DNA from: Streptantibioticus rubrisoli
GTDB lineage: Bacteria; Actinomycetota; Actinomycetes; Streptomycetales; Streptomycetaceae
Reading direction: 5' to 3'
Assembly (NCBI RefSeq): GCF_024436055.1
Contig: NZ_JANFNH010000001.1
Span: forward strand, 310,001 to 374,000
DNA: 64,000 nt
Under the pieces are notes generated by a model that saw only the letters and a list, made by a program, of their open reading frames with translations, was not told the origin of the DNA and did not search any database. Positions 51,859-60,214 of the stretch are shown piece by piece (within the stretch, counting starts at the first letter, position 1; every line of letters starts with the position of its first letter). The position numbers and the translations under genes are program-made.

Positions 51859-52962
51859 CTACTTCAGACCGACCTTGACGCAGTCCGCCGCGTACTCCGA
51901 GGCGCAGATCTGGTCCACCGTGTAGAGGCCGTCAGCGAGGACCGTCTGTCTTATGTTCTTGCTGTCCATGATCGTGGTGGCGACCAGCTTCGCCGGAATG
52001 TCCTTGTTCGTGGCGCTGTTGACCTTGCCGTCGGCGACCTCCAGCGGCTGGCCGGTGGCCAGTTCGATCGCCATCTGCGCCGCGGTGCCGGCCTCCACCA
52101 GGTACGGCTTGTAGACGGTGAACGACTGCAGACCGGCCACGATCCTCTGGGTCGCGTCGAGTTGGGCGTCCTGTCCGCTGATCGGGGGCAGCGGGCTGAC
52201 GTGGTCGGCCAGCAGGGTGTTGACGATCCCGGTGGCCATACCGTCGTTGGCCGAGTAGACGGCGGCGATGTTGGCCTTGCCCAGGCGGCTGATCGCGCTG
52301 TCGATCTCCTTGCTCGCCTCGTCGGCCTGCCAGCCCGGGGTGTCGTAGGTGGCCGCGATCCTGACCTTGCCGCGCAGGACGCTGAGCGCACCGGCCTTGT
52401 ACTGGGCGGCGTTCGGGTCGGCGCTGTCACCGTTGATCATGACGACCGGGGTGCTCGGGGTGGCCCGGCCGCCGAGGGCCTCCAGCAGTCCCTGTGCCTG
52501 CTCCTTGCCGACCTGGGTGTTGTCGAAGGAGACGTACCCGTCCACTGGGCCCTGCGCCAGGCGGTCATAGGAGACGATCTTGATGCCCGCGGCGTGTGCC
52601 TTTTCGATCGAGGGCTGAATCGCCTTGTAGTCGACCGGATCGACGATGATGACCTTGTCACCCTCGCTGATCAGCGTATTGAGCTGCGCTTCCTGGGTGT
52701 TGGCGTTCTGCCCGGCGTTCTCGTAGTCCAGTTGGCACTTCGGGCAGAGTGCGTGGAGCCTGGTCTGAATCTGCGGGCGGTCTACCGCCTCGTAACGGGT
52801 GGTCTGGTTCTCCGGCAGCGCCAGACCGATCCGGAAGCCCTGATTCACGTCTGCCGCGCTGGTCTTGCCGGTGTCGACCGACTTCTTGCCGCACGCCGCC
52901 ATGCTGAGCGTTATGGACACTGCCGCGGTCGCCACGACGGCGCGACGCAGAGTGGTGTTCAC
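51859..52962 (-). CDS. XylF-like sugar-binding lipoprotein, orphan
   Basis: This 367-aa periplasmic-binding-protein family 4 member has a lipobox (SITLSMAACGKK). It then resembles D-xylose-binding XylF: FRIGLALPENQTTRYE, DKVIIVDPVDYKAIQPSIEKAHAAGIKIVSYDRL, GPVDGYVSFDNTQVG, INGDSADPNA and ISGQDAQLDATQRI. The GTG at 52962 follows GGGAGGTACCCC. No permease or ATPase gene is adjacent, unlike usual xylFGH operons. Its leader shares short motifs with the xylB/xylA control region, supporting xylose as ligand. Confidence 0.9.
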   Translation of the reverse strand: MNTTLRRAVVATAAVSITLSMAACGKKSVDTGKTSAADVNQGFRIGLALPENQTTRYEAVDRPQIQTRLHALCPKCQLDYENAGQNANTQEAQLNTLISEGDKVIIVDPVDYKAIQPSIEKAHAAGIKIVSYDRLAQGPVDGYVSFDNTQVGKEQAQGLLEALGGRATPSTPVVMINGDSADPNAAQYKAGALSVLRGKVRIAATYDTPGWQADEASKEIDSAISRLGKANIAAVYSANDGMATGIVNTLLADHVSPLPPISGQDAQLDATQRIVAGLQSFTVYKPYLVEAGTAAQMAIELATGQPLEVADGKVNSATNKDIPAKLVATTIMDSKNIRQTVLADGLYTVDQICASEYAADCVKVGLK

Positions 52963-53040
52963 GAGGGGTACCTCCCTGACAGGGCCGCGATGGTACGGCC
53001 GAGGTGGAGGTGAGTAGAACTCCGGCAATTGGGTCCCGTC

Positions 53041-53083
53041 AAGAAGTTAATTCTTACGAGACGGCAACGTAGTGATTTGTTAT
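53041..53083 (-). promoter_or_regulatory. Candidate promoter/operator of the xylF-like gene
   Basis: The AT-rich leader includes the palindrome AAGAA-GTTAA-TTCTT (53041-53055), CTTACGA (53053-53059) and GATTTGTT (53074-53081). CTTACGA and ATTTGTT are both also in the xylB/xylA gap (35257-35283). This suggests shared control by the ROK regulator. Confidence 0.45.
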
Positions 53084-53463
53084 CTAGCCGAAAGCAAACA
53101 CCGCTGACGGTTTTGTGTGGCAGTTGCCACGGGCATGCCCCAACGGCCAGGTGTGGCCGTCACGGGACGGCGGGGAAACGGCCAACTCGCCGAAATGCTC
53201 AGGGACCTGACCGCCCTGCGGATTCCGTCCGGAATAGCGATACCGACGCACGCCGCCCCTCCTTGGCCGTTCACGAGACGGGGGACGGTACCACGCGAAC
53301 CTGGAGCGGCCGACCGGGGTCCGCAGGTCGTGTGGCGCGTACAGATCAACAACGCCGCCAGGTGTCGGGGGTGCCTCCGTGCGCATAGCCCAGCGGGCCG
53401 CCGATTGATCCTAATTTAGGGAATCGAGCACATCTGCCCGGTGTGATCCGCGACGATGGCGCC
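53084..53463. other. Intergenic region, no gene seen
   Basis: This 380-bp stretch separates divergent genes. Short frames on both strands have poor starts and no family resemblance. The last 40 bp before 53464 contain TTGATCCTAATTTAGGG, which includes the palindrome CCTAAnTTAGG and may contribute to the promoter or operator of the 131-aa gene. I see nothing else. Confidence 0.45.
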
Positions 53464-53859
53464 ATGAGCGATCAGGACTTCGCGGCGCGCACCGAGCGGT
53501 TCGCGCGTCATCTGGCCGAACTCGGGCTTCGTTTGGACAAAGAGTCGTTCGCATTGCTGCTACGCATCCTGCATGGCGTGAACCAAGCTTTGGTGCATCA
53601 TTCACGGAGCGTTGACATTCCCTTCGGTCCGGGCGACAGGGAGTTGTTCACCAATGAGCTGGGCCGGGAATTGGGAACGCTTATGGACCTCCTTGGGCCG
53701 CACGGCATGCGCATGGTCGTCGACGTGGGCGATTCCGCTGGTACGGCCACCACCGGCGGCCGTCAGGGGCCGCCGAGCGGACTGCTGGCACTGGCCGAAC
53801 GGGAACGGGACCGGCACGAGGTGGAGGCCATTGTGCGGGCCAGCGGAATGGAACCGTAG
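53464..53859 (+). CDS. Hypothetical 131-aa protein
   Basis: The ATG at 53464 was chosen; a GTG at 53443 is in frame. The protein is charged and mainly helical (FAARTERFARHLAELGLRLDKESFALLLRILHGVNQAL). An acidic middle and a Gly-rich linker (AGTATTGGRQGPPSG) follow, then a helical Glu/Arg-rich end. There is no signal peptide or membrane segment. I do not recognise a family. CCTAAATTTAGG-like symmetry lies just upstream. It is convergent with the ALDH gene. Confidence 0.65.
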   Translation: MSDQDFAARTERFARHLAELGLRLDKESFALLLRILHGVNQALVHHSRSVDIPFGPGDRELFTNELGRELGTLMDLLGPHGMRMVVDVGDSAGTATTGGRQGPPSGLLALAERERDRHEVEAIVRASGMEP

Positions 53860-53893
53860 GGCGCGGAAGCCGAATTGCCGCGACCACCGACCG

Positions 53894-55438
53894 TCACAGG
53901 AAGTCAACGCCCTGTGCCAACGGCAGTTCGGCCGAGTAGTTGACGGTGTGCGTGGCCCGCCGCATATAGGCCCGCCAGGCGTCGGAACCGGATTCCCGGC
54001 CGCCACCGGTGGCTTTCTCCCCGCCGAACGCCCCGCCGATCTCGGCGCCGGAGGTGCCGAGATTGACGTTGGCGATGCCGCAGTCGGAGCCGTCGGCGGC
54101 CAGGAAGCGCTCCGCCTCCCGCTGGTCGCTGGTGAAGACGCTGGAGGACAGGCCCTGAGGAACCTCGTTGTGCAGGGTGATGGCCTCCTCGAAGGTGCGG
54201 TAGGTGAGCACGTAGACGATCGGGGCGAACGTCTCCGCCCGTACGATCGCCGTCTGCGCTGGCATCCGGACCACCGCGGGCGCGACATAACGCGCCTGCG
54301 GCGCCTCGTCCCGTAGCAGGGTTTCGCCACCGGTCAGCAGCTTTCCGCCGTCGGCCTGGGCGCGCTCCAGGGCCTGTGCCATCGCCTCGTGGGCCCGTGC
54401 GGTGATCAGCGGGCCGACCAGGGTGGCGGCGGCGAACGGGTCGCCGACCGGCAGCCGGTGGTAGGCGTGCACGATCCGGTCCACCAGCCGGTCGGCGATG
54501 TCCTCGTGCACGATCAGGCGGCGCAGCGTGGTGCACCGCTGGCCCGCCGTCCCCGCGGCGGAGAAGACGATGCCGCGCACCGCCAGGTCCAGATCGGCCG
54601 AGGGCGCCACCACCGCCCCGTTGTTGCCGCCGAGCTCCAGCAGGCACCGGCCGAACCGCGCGGCGACCCGTGGCGCGACCGCACGCCCCATGCGCACCGA
54701 GCCCGTGGCACTGACCAACGCCACCCGGTCGTCGTCCACCAGCTGTTGTCCGGTGTCCCGGTCCCCGAGGACAAGTTGGTGCACCCCGGGCGGGGCGCCC
54801 GTGTCCTTCGCCGCACGGGCCAGCAGCGCGTCGCAGGCCACCGCGGTCAGTGGGGTCAGCTCCGACGGCTTCCACACCACCGTGTCACCGCACACCAACG
54901 CCACCGCGGTGTTCCACGCCCACACCGCCGCGGGGAAGTTGAAGGCGGACAGCACCCCGACCACGCCCAGCGGATGCCAGCATTCGGCGAGCCGGTGACC
55001 GGGCCGCTCAGACGGCATGGTGCGTCCGTAGAGCTGACGCGACAGGCCGACCGCGAAGTCGCAGATGTCGATCATCTCCTGCACCTCGCCCAGCGCTTCC
55101 GAGCGGATCTTCCCCGCTTCCAGGGTGACCAGATCGGCCAGGTCCTCCTTGTACTCGGTCAGCAGCTCACCGAGCCGCTTGACCAGCCGACCGCGCTGCG
55201 GCGCCGGAGTGGTGCGCCAACTGGCGAACGTCGCATGGGCGGTGCCGACCGCCGCGTCGACCTGCTCGGCACCCGCGCACGGCAGGAAGAACATCGCGCC
55301 GCCGGTGATCGGGGTACGGCAGACCAGATCACCGCTGTCACCCCCGAGCGGCGGCTGGGCGCCGCAGTGGTTGAGCCGCTGCGCGGCCAGAACGCGCAGG
55401 GAGTCGGTGTCGGGCAGTGTGGTGCGCGGGTCGGTCAC
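53894..55438 (-). CDS. ALDH7-family aldehyde dehydrogenase (aminoadipate-semialdehyde dehydrogenase-like)
   Basis: This 514-aa NAD-dependent aldehyde dehydrogenase has LSAFNFPAAVWAWNTAVAL, the catalytic Cys in TAGQRCTTLRR, the general base in LELGGNNGA and the nucleotide-site WKPSELTP. The C-terminal GTSGAEIGGAFGGEKATGGGRE is diagnostic of ALDH7 (antiquitin/AmaB). These enzymes oxidise alpha-aminoadipate semialdehyde in lysine degradation. The GTG at 55438 is used. Next to it is a broken FAD amine-oxidase-like gene, so a lysine-catabolic segment may be decaying here. Confidence 0.92.
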   Translation of the reverse strand: MTDPRTTLPDTDSLRVLAAQRLNHCGAQPPLGGDSGDLVCRTPITGGAMFFLPCAGAEQVDAAVGTAHATFASWRTTPAPQRGRLVKRLGELLTEYKEDLADLVTLEAGKIRSEALGEVQEMIDICDFAVGLSRQLYGRTMPSERPGHRLAECWHPLGVVGVLSAFNFPAAVWAWNTAVALVCGDTVVWKPSELTPLTAVACDALLARAAKDTGAPPGVHQLVLGDRDTGQQLVDDDRVALVSATGSVRMGRAVAPRVAARFGRCLLELGGNNGAVVAPSADLDLAVRGIVFSAAGTAGQRCTTLRRLIVHEDIADRLVDRIVHAYHRLPVGDPFAAATLVGPLITARAHEAMAQALERAQADGGKLLTGGETLLRDEAPQARYVAPAVVRMPAQTAIVRAETFAPIVYVLTYRTFEEAITLHNEVPQGLSSSVFTSDQREAERFLAADGSDCGIANVNLGTSGAEIGGAFGGEKATGGGRESGSDAWRAYMRRATHTVNYSAELPLAQGVDFL

Positions 55439-55476
55439 GACTTACGTCTCCTCGGTGGAGTCATCCTGTGGCGGCG

Positions 55477-55902
55477 TCAGATGACGGCGGATTCCCGGCG
55501 GTTGGCGCGGGAGGACGAACCCGTCGGCGGCCAGCGGCGCCACATCGATGACCGGGTTCCGGCGCAGGCGGCCGCCTTTTCGCCGTCGCGCGGCGGGAAG
55601 AGGTAACCCGCCTCACCCAACACCACACCCACGCCTGGGAGTTGGAGGAAGTCGCGGGACGCCGCGAAACCGCGCTGCCCCAGCGTGCTGTTCAGGGAAT
55701 CGCGGAAACGCGCTCGAACTCCCCTGATCGGCTTGCCCGATGAGCCGCTGGCCGGACCGTCGCGGTCCAGCACCAGCACATCGCGCGCCCCCGCCTCGGC
55801 CAGCTGGAAGGCGACGCTCGCGCCGATCACCCCGGCTCCGACGGCCACCACCCAGGCGTCCGGCGGCAGTGAACCGCCGGTGCGGTCCGTACCGTTCGTC
55901 AT
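55477..55902 (-). pseudogene. Truncated FAD-dependent oxidoreductase (DAO-like N-terminus)
   Basis: The frame has an FAD-binding start, WVVAVGAGVIGASVAFQLAEAG...VLVLDRD, then RFRDSLNSTLGQRGFAASRDFL and LGEAGYLF. This is typical of sarcosine/D-amino-acid oxidase-like proteins of 370-430 residues. After about residue 105 it turns into unrelated Arg/Ser-rich sequence and stops at 141 residues. The substrate-binding and C-terminal FAD segments are absent. A second frame nearby reads IDVAPLAADGFVLP, which suggests a frameshift or deletion. Probably non-functional. Confidence 0.7.
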
Positions 55903-55972
55903 GGCCCCTCCCTGACTGCGCGCCGAGGCGGTACGGCAGTGGACGTGCGGTGCGAACCCGGCCGCAGGCGCC

Positions 55973-57856
55973 TCAGCCGCTGAGCAGCCTCCTCGCGGCG
56001 TCGGTGATGTGGGGCCTGGAGATACCGGCGGCGTCCAGCAGTTCGGCGGACGTGCCCGAGGCGGGCAGGTCCCGTACCGCCAGGTGCGCGAAGCGGGGCG
56101 CCACGGAGCGCTCGGCGAGCGCGCCCAGTACCGCCTCGCCGATGCCGCCCTCCGGGCGGTGGTCCTCGGCGACCACCAGGGCTCCGGTCTGCTCGGCGGC
56201 CCGGGCCAGCGCGTCGGCGTCGATCGGCTTGACCGAGTACACGTCGATCACCCTGGCGTTGATGCCCTCCGACGCCAACGTGTCGGCGGCGGCCAGGCAC
56301 TCGTGCACCGTCACCCCCGCGCCGACCAGCGTGATCCGGTCGTCGGCGGAGGACCGCGGCGTCTTGGAGCCGCCGACGGGAAACGCCTCCCCCGCCGGGT
56401 ACAGCACGGGGTAGCCGCCGCGGGTGGTGCGCAGGTACGAGATGCCCTCCAGGTCGGCCATGGCGGCGGTGAGGGCGACGGTCGCGTTGGCGTCGCAGGG
56501 GTAGAGCACCGTCGAGCCGTGCACGGACCGCATCATCGCCAGATCCTCCAGGCCCATCTGCGAGGGGCCGTCGGCGCCGATCTCCACCCCGCAGTGCGAA
56601 CCGCACAGCGCCAGGCGGGCCCGGGAGACCGACGCCATCCGGATGAAGTCGTGCGCGCGGGTCAAGAACGCGGCGAACGTGGCCGCGTACGGCCGCCAAC
56701 CGCGCACCGAGAGTCCGACCGCGGTGGCCAGCATCTGCTGCTCGGCGATGTAGGACTGGAAGTAGCGGCCGGGGTAGACCTTGGCGAAGTCCTCGGCGTG
56801 CGTGGAGTTGCCCACCTCCGCGTCCAGCCCGACCACCTCCGGCCGGGCTCCCAGCGCCGCCAGCGCCTTGCCGTACGCGGACCGGGTGGCCACCTTCTCG
56901 CCGAGTTCGAACTCCGGCAGCCGCACCTCCTTGGCCGCCGGGCGCGCGGGCGGCTGGTACGGCCGCGGTCCGTGGCCGCGCACCGTCAGACGGCGTACGC
57001 CGCCGAGTTCGCCGATCGCCCGCTCGGCCATCTCGGACGGCAGTGGCTTGCCGTGCCAGCCCTCGGCGTCCGCCACCTCGCTGAAGCCCTGGCCCTTGAC
57101 GGTCCTGGCCAGGATGACGGTGGGCCGCTCGCTCTGGGTGGCGTACTCAAACGCCTTGTCGATCGCCGCCACGTCATGGCCCTCGACGGTCAACGCGGCG
57201 CAGCCGAAGGCCTCCACCCGGTTGGCGTAGGCCTCCAGGTCCCAGCCGAGTTCGGTGGGGCCGCGCTGGCCCAGCCGGTTGACGTCCACGATGGCGGTGA
57301 GATTGTCCAGACCGTAGCGGCCCGCCTTGTCCAGCGCCTCCCAGATGGACCCCTCGGTCATCTCGCTGTCCCCGCACAGCACCCACACCCTGTACGGCGC
57401 GTGCTCCAGCTTGCGGCCCGACAGCGCCACGCCGACGCCGTACGGCAGCCCCTGGCCGAGCGAGCCGGTGGCGACGTCGACCCAGGGCAGCACCGGGGTC
57501 GGGTGCCCCTCCAGGCGCGATCCCGCCCTGCGGTAACGGGCCAGCAACTCCTCCTCGCTGACCACGCCCGCCGCGTGGAACATCGCGTACAGCAGTGGCG
57601 AGGCATGTCCCTTGGAGAAGATCAGGTGGTCGTTGCCGGGGTCGTCGGGGCGCTGCCAGTCGTAGTGCAGATGGCGGGCGAGCAGCACCGCCATCAGGTC
57701 GGCGGCCGACATGCTCGACGTCGGATGGCCCGAACCGGCGGAGGTGCTGGCGCGCACCGAGTCGACCCGCAGCTGTTGGGCGAGTTCGAAGACGGCCGTC
57801 AGGTCGGACCGGGGTCCGACCGTCGCGTTGGGTCCGTTGGGGGAAGCGGCAGTCAT
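55973..57856 (-). CDS. tkt: Transketolase, compact (animal-like length) type
   Basis: This 627-aa ThDP enzyme transfers two-carbon units in the pentose phosphate pathway. The N-terminal half has SAGSGHPTSSMSAADL, HLIFSKGHASPLLYAMF, the ThDP/Mg motif CGDSEMTEGSIWEALDKAG...LTAIVDVNRLGQ and HDVAAIDKAF. The C-terminal half has FQSYIAEQQMLATAVGLSV and HCGVEIGADGPSQMGLEDLAMMRS. It is shorter than bacterial TktA (about 660-700 aa) and resembles the human TKT-like subgroup. It may supplement the housekeeping enzyme for pentose use. ATG at 57856; the downstream neighbour is the broken oxidoreductase. Confidence 0.94.
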   Translation of the reverse strand: MTAASPNGPNATVGPRSDLTAVFELAQQLRVDSVRASTSAGSGHPTSSMSAADLMAVLLARHLHYDWQRPDDPGNDHLIFSKGHASPLLYAMFHAAGVVSEEELLARYRRAGSRLEGHPTPVLPWVDVATGSLGQGLPYGVGVALSGRKLEHAPYRVWVLCGDSEMTEGSIWEALDKAGRYGLDNLTAIVDVNRLGQRGPTELGWDLEAYANRVEAFGCAALTVEGHDVAAIDKAFEYATQSERPTVILARTVKGQGFSEVADAEGWHGKPLPSEMAERAIGELGGVRRLTVRGHGPRPYQPPARPAAKEVRLPEFELGEKVATRSAYGKALAALGARPEVVGLDAEVGNSTHAEDFAKVYPGRYFQSYIAEQQMLATAVGLSVRGWRPYAATFAAFLTRAHDFIRMASVSRARLALCGSHCGVEIGADGPSQMGLEDLAMMRSVHGSTVLYPCDANATVALTAAMADLEGISYLRTTRGGYPVLYPAGEAFPVGGSKTPRSSADDRITLVGAGVTVHECLAAADTLASEGINARVIDVYSVKPIDADALARAAEQTGALVVAEDHRPEGGIGEAVLGALAERSVAPRFAHLAVRDLPASGTSAELLDAAGISRPHITDAARRLLSG

Positions 57857-58840
57857 GGACGTTCCTCGGGTCGGGGAGCTGTGCGCGGGATCGGTGTGAG
57901 GCCGTGGCCGTGCACGATCTCATCGCGCGCGCCGACGGCAGCCGCACATTGCTCCGTAAGGGGGCGTGGCCGCCGCGGTCTCACCCCGCCGCCCCGGTGT
58001 GTTCTTGTTCGCTTCTCCGCCCGCGCGGCGCGGGTGCGGGCATCGTTGCTTTCTGCGGCTCGGCGGCCGCGCGTGCGTCGCTCACGGTGTGGTGCATGAC
58101 GTGTTTGATTCGGCGTACTCCTGCAGGCCGTGACGTGAGAGCTTCTTGCCGTGGCGGAGCGCTTGAAACCACCGTGCGGCATTTCCGGGCGGAACGCGAA
58201 GTACCGGTTGCCCCGGACGCGGCTGTGGGTCCAGGCGGCGCGGTTGGGGCGCGTGGTTCGGGCGTGGTCGGCGGTCAACACCGCCGCGCCGCATTCCGGC
58301 CGGTGCTGGGGGTACGTCGAGGGCCGTCTGCCGGAAGGGGTGCCGCGGGGAGGGACTCGACGGCGGCCCTCGGCCGAGATGCGGATCGGATTCATCGGCG
58401 GGGCGGATGCTCGGGCGCCGTCTAGAACGCCAACGCGCGTATTCCTGACCGCTTTTCGGCCGTGAGCCATGAGTGCGGGTCCGGTTGTGACCGGTGACGG
58501 CCGTCGCGGCCACCACCGGGACTTCTACCGCCGGTCATACGGCCCGCGTTGCCACCTGACAGCCATTTCGCCCCGATCCCACGCACCGTCAACGCCGGTC
58601 CCCGCGGCCGCCGAAGCGCTTTCCGCGCCCCGGCCGACGGCAGCCGCCGTCAGGAATTCCCCGCGCCCTGCAAGCCGTCGGGCGACGGAGCCCAACCGGC
58701 TCGGTGAATTCATGAGTAGCGCCCCGGAGTTAGGGGCATCCTATGAATGATGTCGGGAGGTTTGCAGAAGCCTGGGAGCAGCCGATCGCGTCTCCTGTAG
58801 CATCCGTCATCCATCAGTCGTACCAAGCTGGAGAAAACTC
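57857..58840. other. Long intergenic region upstream of lsr2
   Basis: This 984-bp stretch has no convincing gene. A plus-strand frame at 58151-58465 (104 aa, Arg-rich) has no ribosome site or recognised family. Near 58722-58737 GCCCC-GGAGTTA-GGGGC forms a short inverted repeat. The last 60 bp hold the lsr2 leader (TAGCAT as a possible -10, GGAGAAAACTC as ribosome site). The high GC and several weakly protein-like frames could be decayed sequence. Confidence 0.5.
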
Positions 58841-59179
58841 GTGGCACAAAAGGTTCAGGTCCTTCTCGTCGACGACCTCGACGGTGGCGAGGCGGACGAG
58901 ACGGTGACGTTCGCGCTGGACGGGAAGTCCTACGAGATCGACCTCACGGCGGCCAACGCCGAGAAACTCCGCAAGTCCCTTGCGGACTTTGTGAAGTCGG
59001 GCCGCAGGACCGGTGGGCGGACCACTGCGGGGCGCGGCAAGGCACGCCCGGTGGTGGCCGGTAACCAGGACACCGCCAAGATCCGTGCATGGGCCAAGGA
59101 GAACGGCTACAACGTCAACGAGCGCGGTCGGGTCCCGGCCGATATTCGTGCCGCCTACGAGGCGGCCGCGGGCGTGTAA
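58841..59179 (+). CDS. lsr2: Lsr2 nucleoid-associated protein
   Basis: Lsr2 is the actinobacterial H-NS analogue that bridges and silences AT-rich, often horizontally acquired, DNA. The 112-aa protein has the N-terminal oligomerisation domain (VQVLLVDDLDGGEADETVTFALDGKSYEIDLT), a basic linker and a C-terminal DNA-binding domain with the AT-hook-like RGR in NERGRVPADIRAAYEAA. The GTG at 58841 follows GGAGAAAACTC. Streptomyces have two Lsr2 paralogs; this could be the core one or LsrL. An AT-rich palindrome lies 157 bp downstream. Confidence 0.95.
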   Translation: MAQKVQVLLVDDLDGGEADETVTFALDGKSYEIDLTAANAEKLRKSLADFVKSGRRTGGRTTAGRGKARPVVAGNQDTAKIRAWAKENGYNVNERGRVPADIRAAYEAAAGV

Positions 59180-59335
59180 CCGGCGCTCCCAGGGTTCGCG
59201 GCTGCCGGACCGGCCGCGGACCGCGCCCCGTCCCGCCTGTCGGTCCGGCAACGCTACGAGTGTCGGGCGCGGCTCCGTCGTTCACCACGCGGGCCGCGCC
59301 CGTTCTCGTGCCCTGGTGTCCCGCGGCGGCGTGAT

Positions 59336-59355
59336 GGAAAATCATGTGATTTTCC
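59336..59355. promoter_or_regulatory. AT-rich perfect 9-bp palindrome downstream of lsr2
   Basis: GGAAAATCA-TG-TGATTTTCC has fully complementary 9-bp arms around 2 bp. A 2-nt loop is too small for a terminator hairpin, so a protein-binding site is more likely. AT-rich sequence is rare here and attracts Lsr2. Confidence 0.4.
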
Positions 59356-59794
59356 TGTGAATTCTCCGTGGGCTCCCTGGATTTCGGCTGGTCGATGGCT
59401 CACTATGACCACCGGCGATCCTCCAGCGAAAACGCGTTCTACTCCTGGCCCGGTGCGCCGCCGCATGTCATCCGGGGCGTGATCGCTGGCAACGCGGTGC
59501 ACGTGGAATGTGAACTTCCCACCCGCGCTGGAGACTTCTCGCCGCTTCCGTGGAACAGCGGTGCGCGGGTTACGACGGGCCCGCAGAATGTGACCGTCGA
59601 GCGCGGGCATCATCCGCGCTCGTCCGCTCCCGCCCACCGGAAATGGGGGATTCCCGGTTGCCGTGCAGAGCGCATCGCACGTCCCACGACCATCACGGGA
59701 TCCACTTCACCGGCGGTCACGCCGTACTGCGGTGTGCCTGCGCGCACCGTTGACCGGAGCAGCATGGCGAATGCTGCCCCAGGGGGGACACCCT
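59356..59794. other. Region without an intact gene
   Basis: These 439 bp follow the palindrome and precede the spherulin-4 remnant. A plus-strand frame from 59368 reads through but has no ribosome site and ends in an unrelated frame of the remnant. It may include decayed 5' parts of the spherulin-4 gene, which I could not recognise. Confidence 0.4.
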
Positions 59795-60073
59795 GGCTTG
59801 GAAAACGCGTGCCGTCGCCCTGCCCAGATCGCCGACGTGCTGGTGGCCTTCGAGGGCGGTTGGCCGTCCTACTGCCGTGCCGCGGCGCCCGGTTGGCCCG
59901 CACGGCACCACCCGGAGCGGTTCTGCCATCTGGTGTACGACGTTCCGCCGGGCGCGCACGAGCGGGTGGCGCGGCTGGCCGGGCAGCGCGGTGCCGGGGC
60001 GCACTGCGCGGTGTCCGGCGGGGGCGCCAACCCGTGGCGATCGGCGCCGGGTTGCCTGGAGGGCGGAGGGTGA
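59795..60073 (+). pseudogene. Remnant of a spherulation-specific family 4 (spherulin 4) gene
   Basis: The translation contains IADVLVAFEGGWPSYCRAAAPGWPARHHPERFCHLVYDVPPG...LAGQRGAGAHCAVSGGGANPW. This matches the C-terminal third of spherulin-4-like proteins (normally about 220-260 aa). Sequence upstream in the same frame shows no similarity, and no start or ribosome site is apparent. The N-terminal barrel is missing, so this is a decayed fragment. Confidence 0.65.
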
Positions 60074-60162
60074 GGCGGTCGCGCGGGCGGACATCCGGCG
60101 GCAAGTCCCTTGGCTGGTGGGCGACTTCGGATCCGCGCTGAACGCGTGGGGCGCCCGGCGAA

Positions 60163-60208
60163 CCGGTTCCGGGGGCGCCCCCGCTCAGCGGGAGACCCCC
60201 GGAACGGG
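60163..60208 (-). terminator. Strong hairpin downstream of the esterase-like gene
   Basis: TTCCGGGGG (60167-60175) pairs perfectly with CCCCCGGAA (60196-60204). The interior CCCGC-TCAGC-GGGAG adds a second stem. It begins 7 bp after the esterase-like stop (reading leftward). Such stems ending Streptomyces genes usually lack a T-run. Confidence 0.65.
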
Positions 60209-60214
60209 ACAACC

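Noticed and set aside
58151-58465. 104-aa plus-strand frame upstream of lsr2
   Set aside because: No ribosome site, no recognised family and Arg-rich composition typical of random high-GC frames.
59368-60141. 257-aa plus-strand frame after lsr2
   Set aside because: It runs in a different frame from the recognisable spherulin-4 segment and has no supported start.
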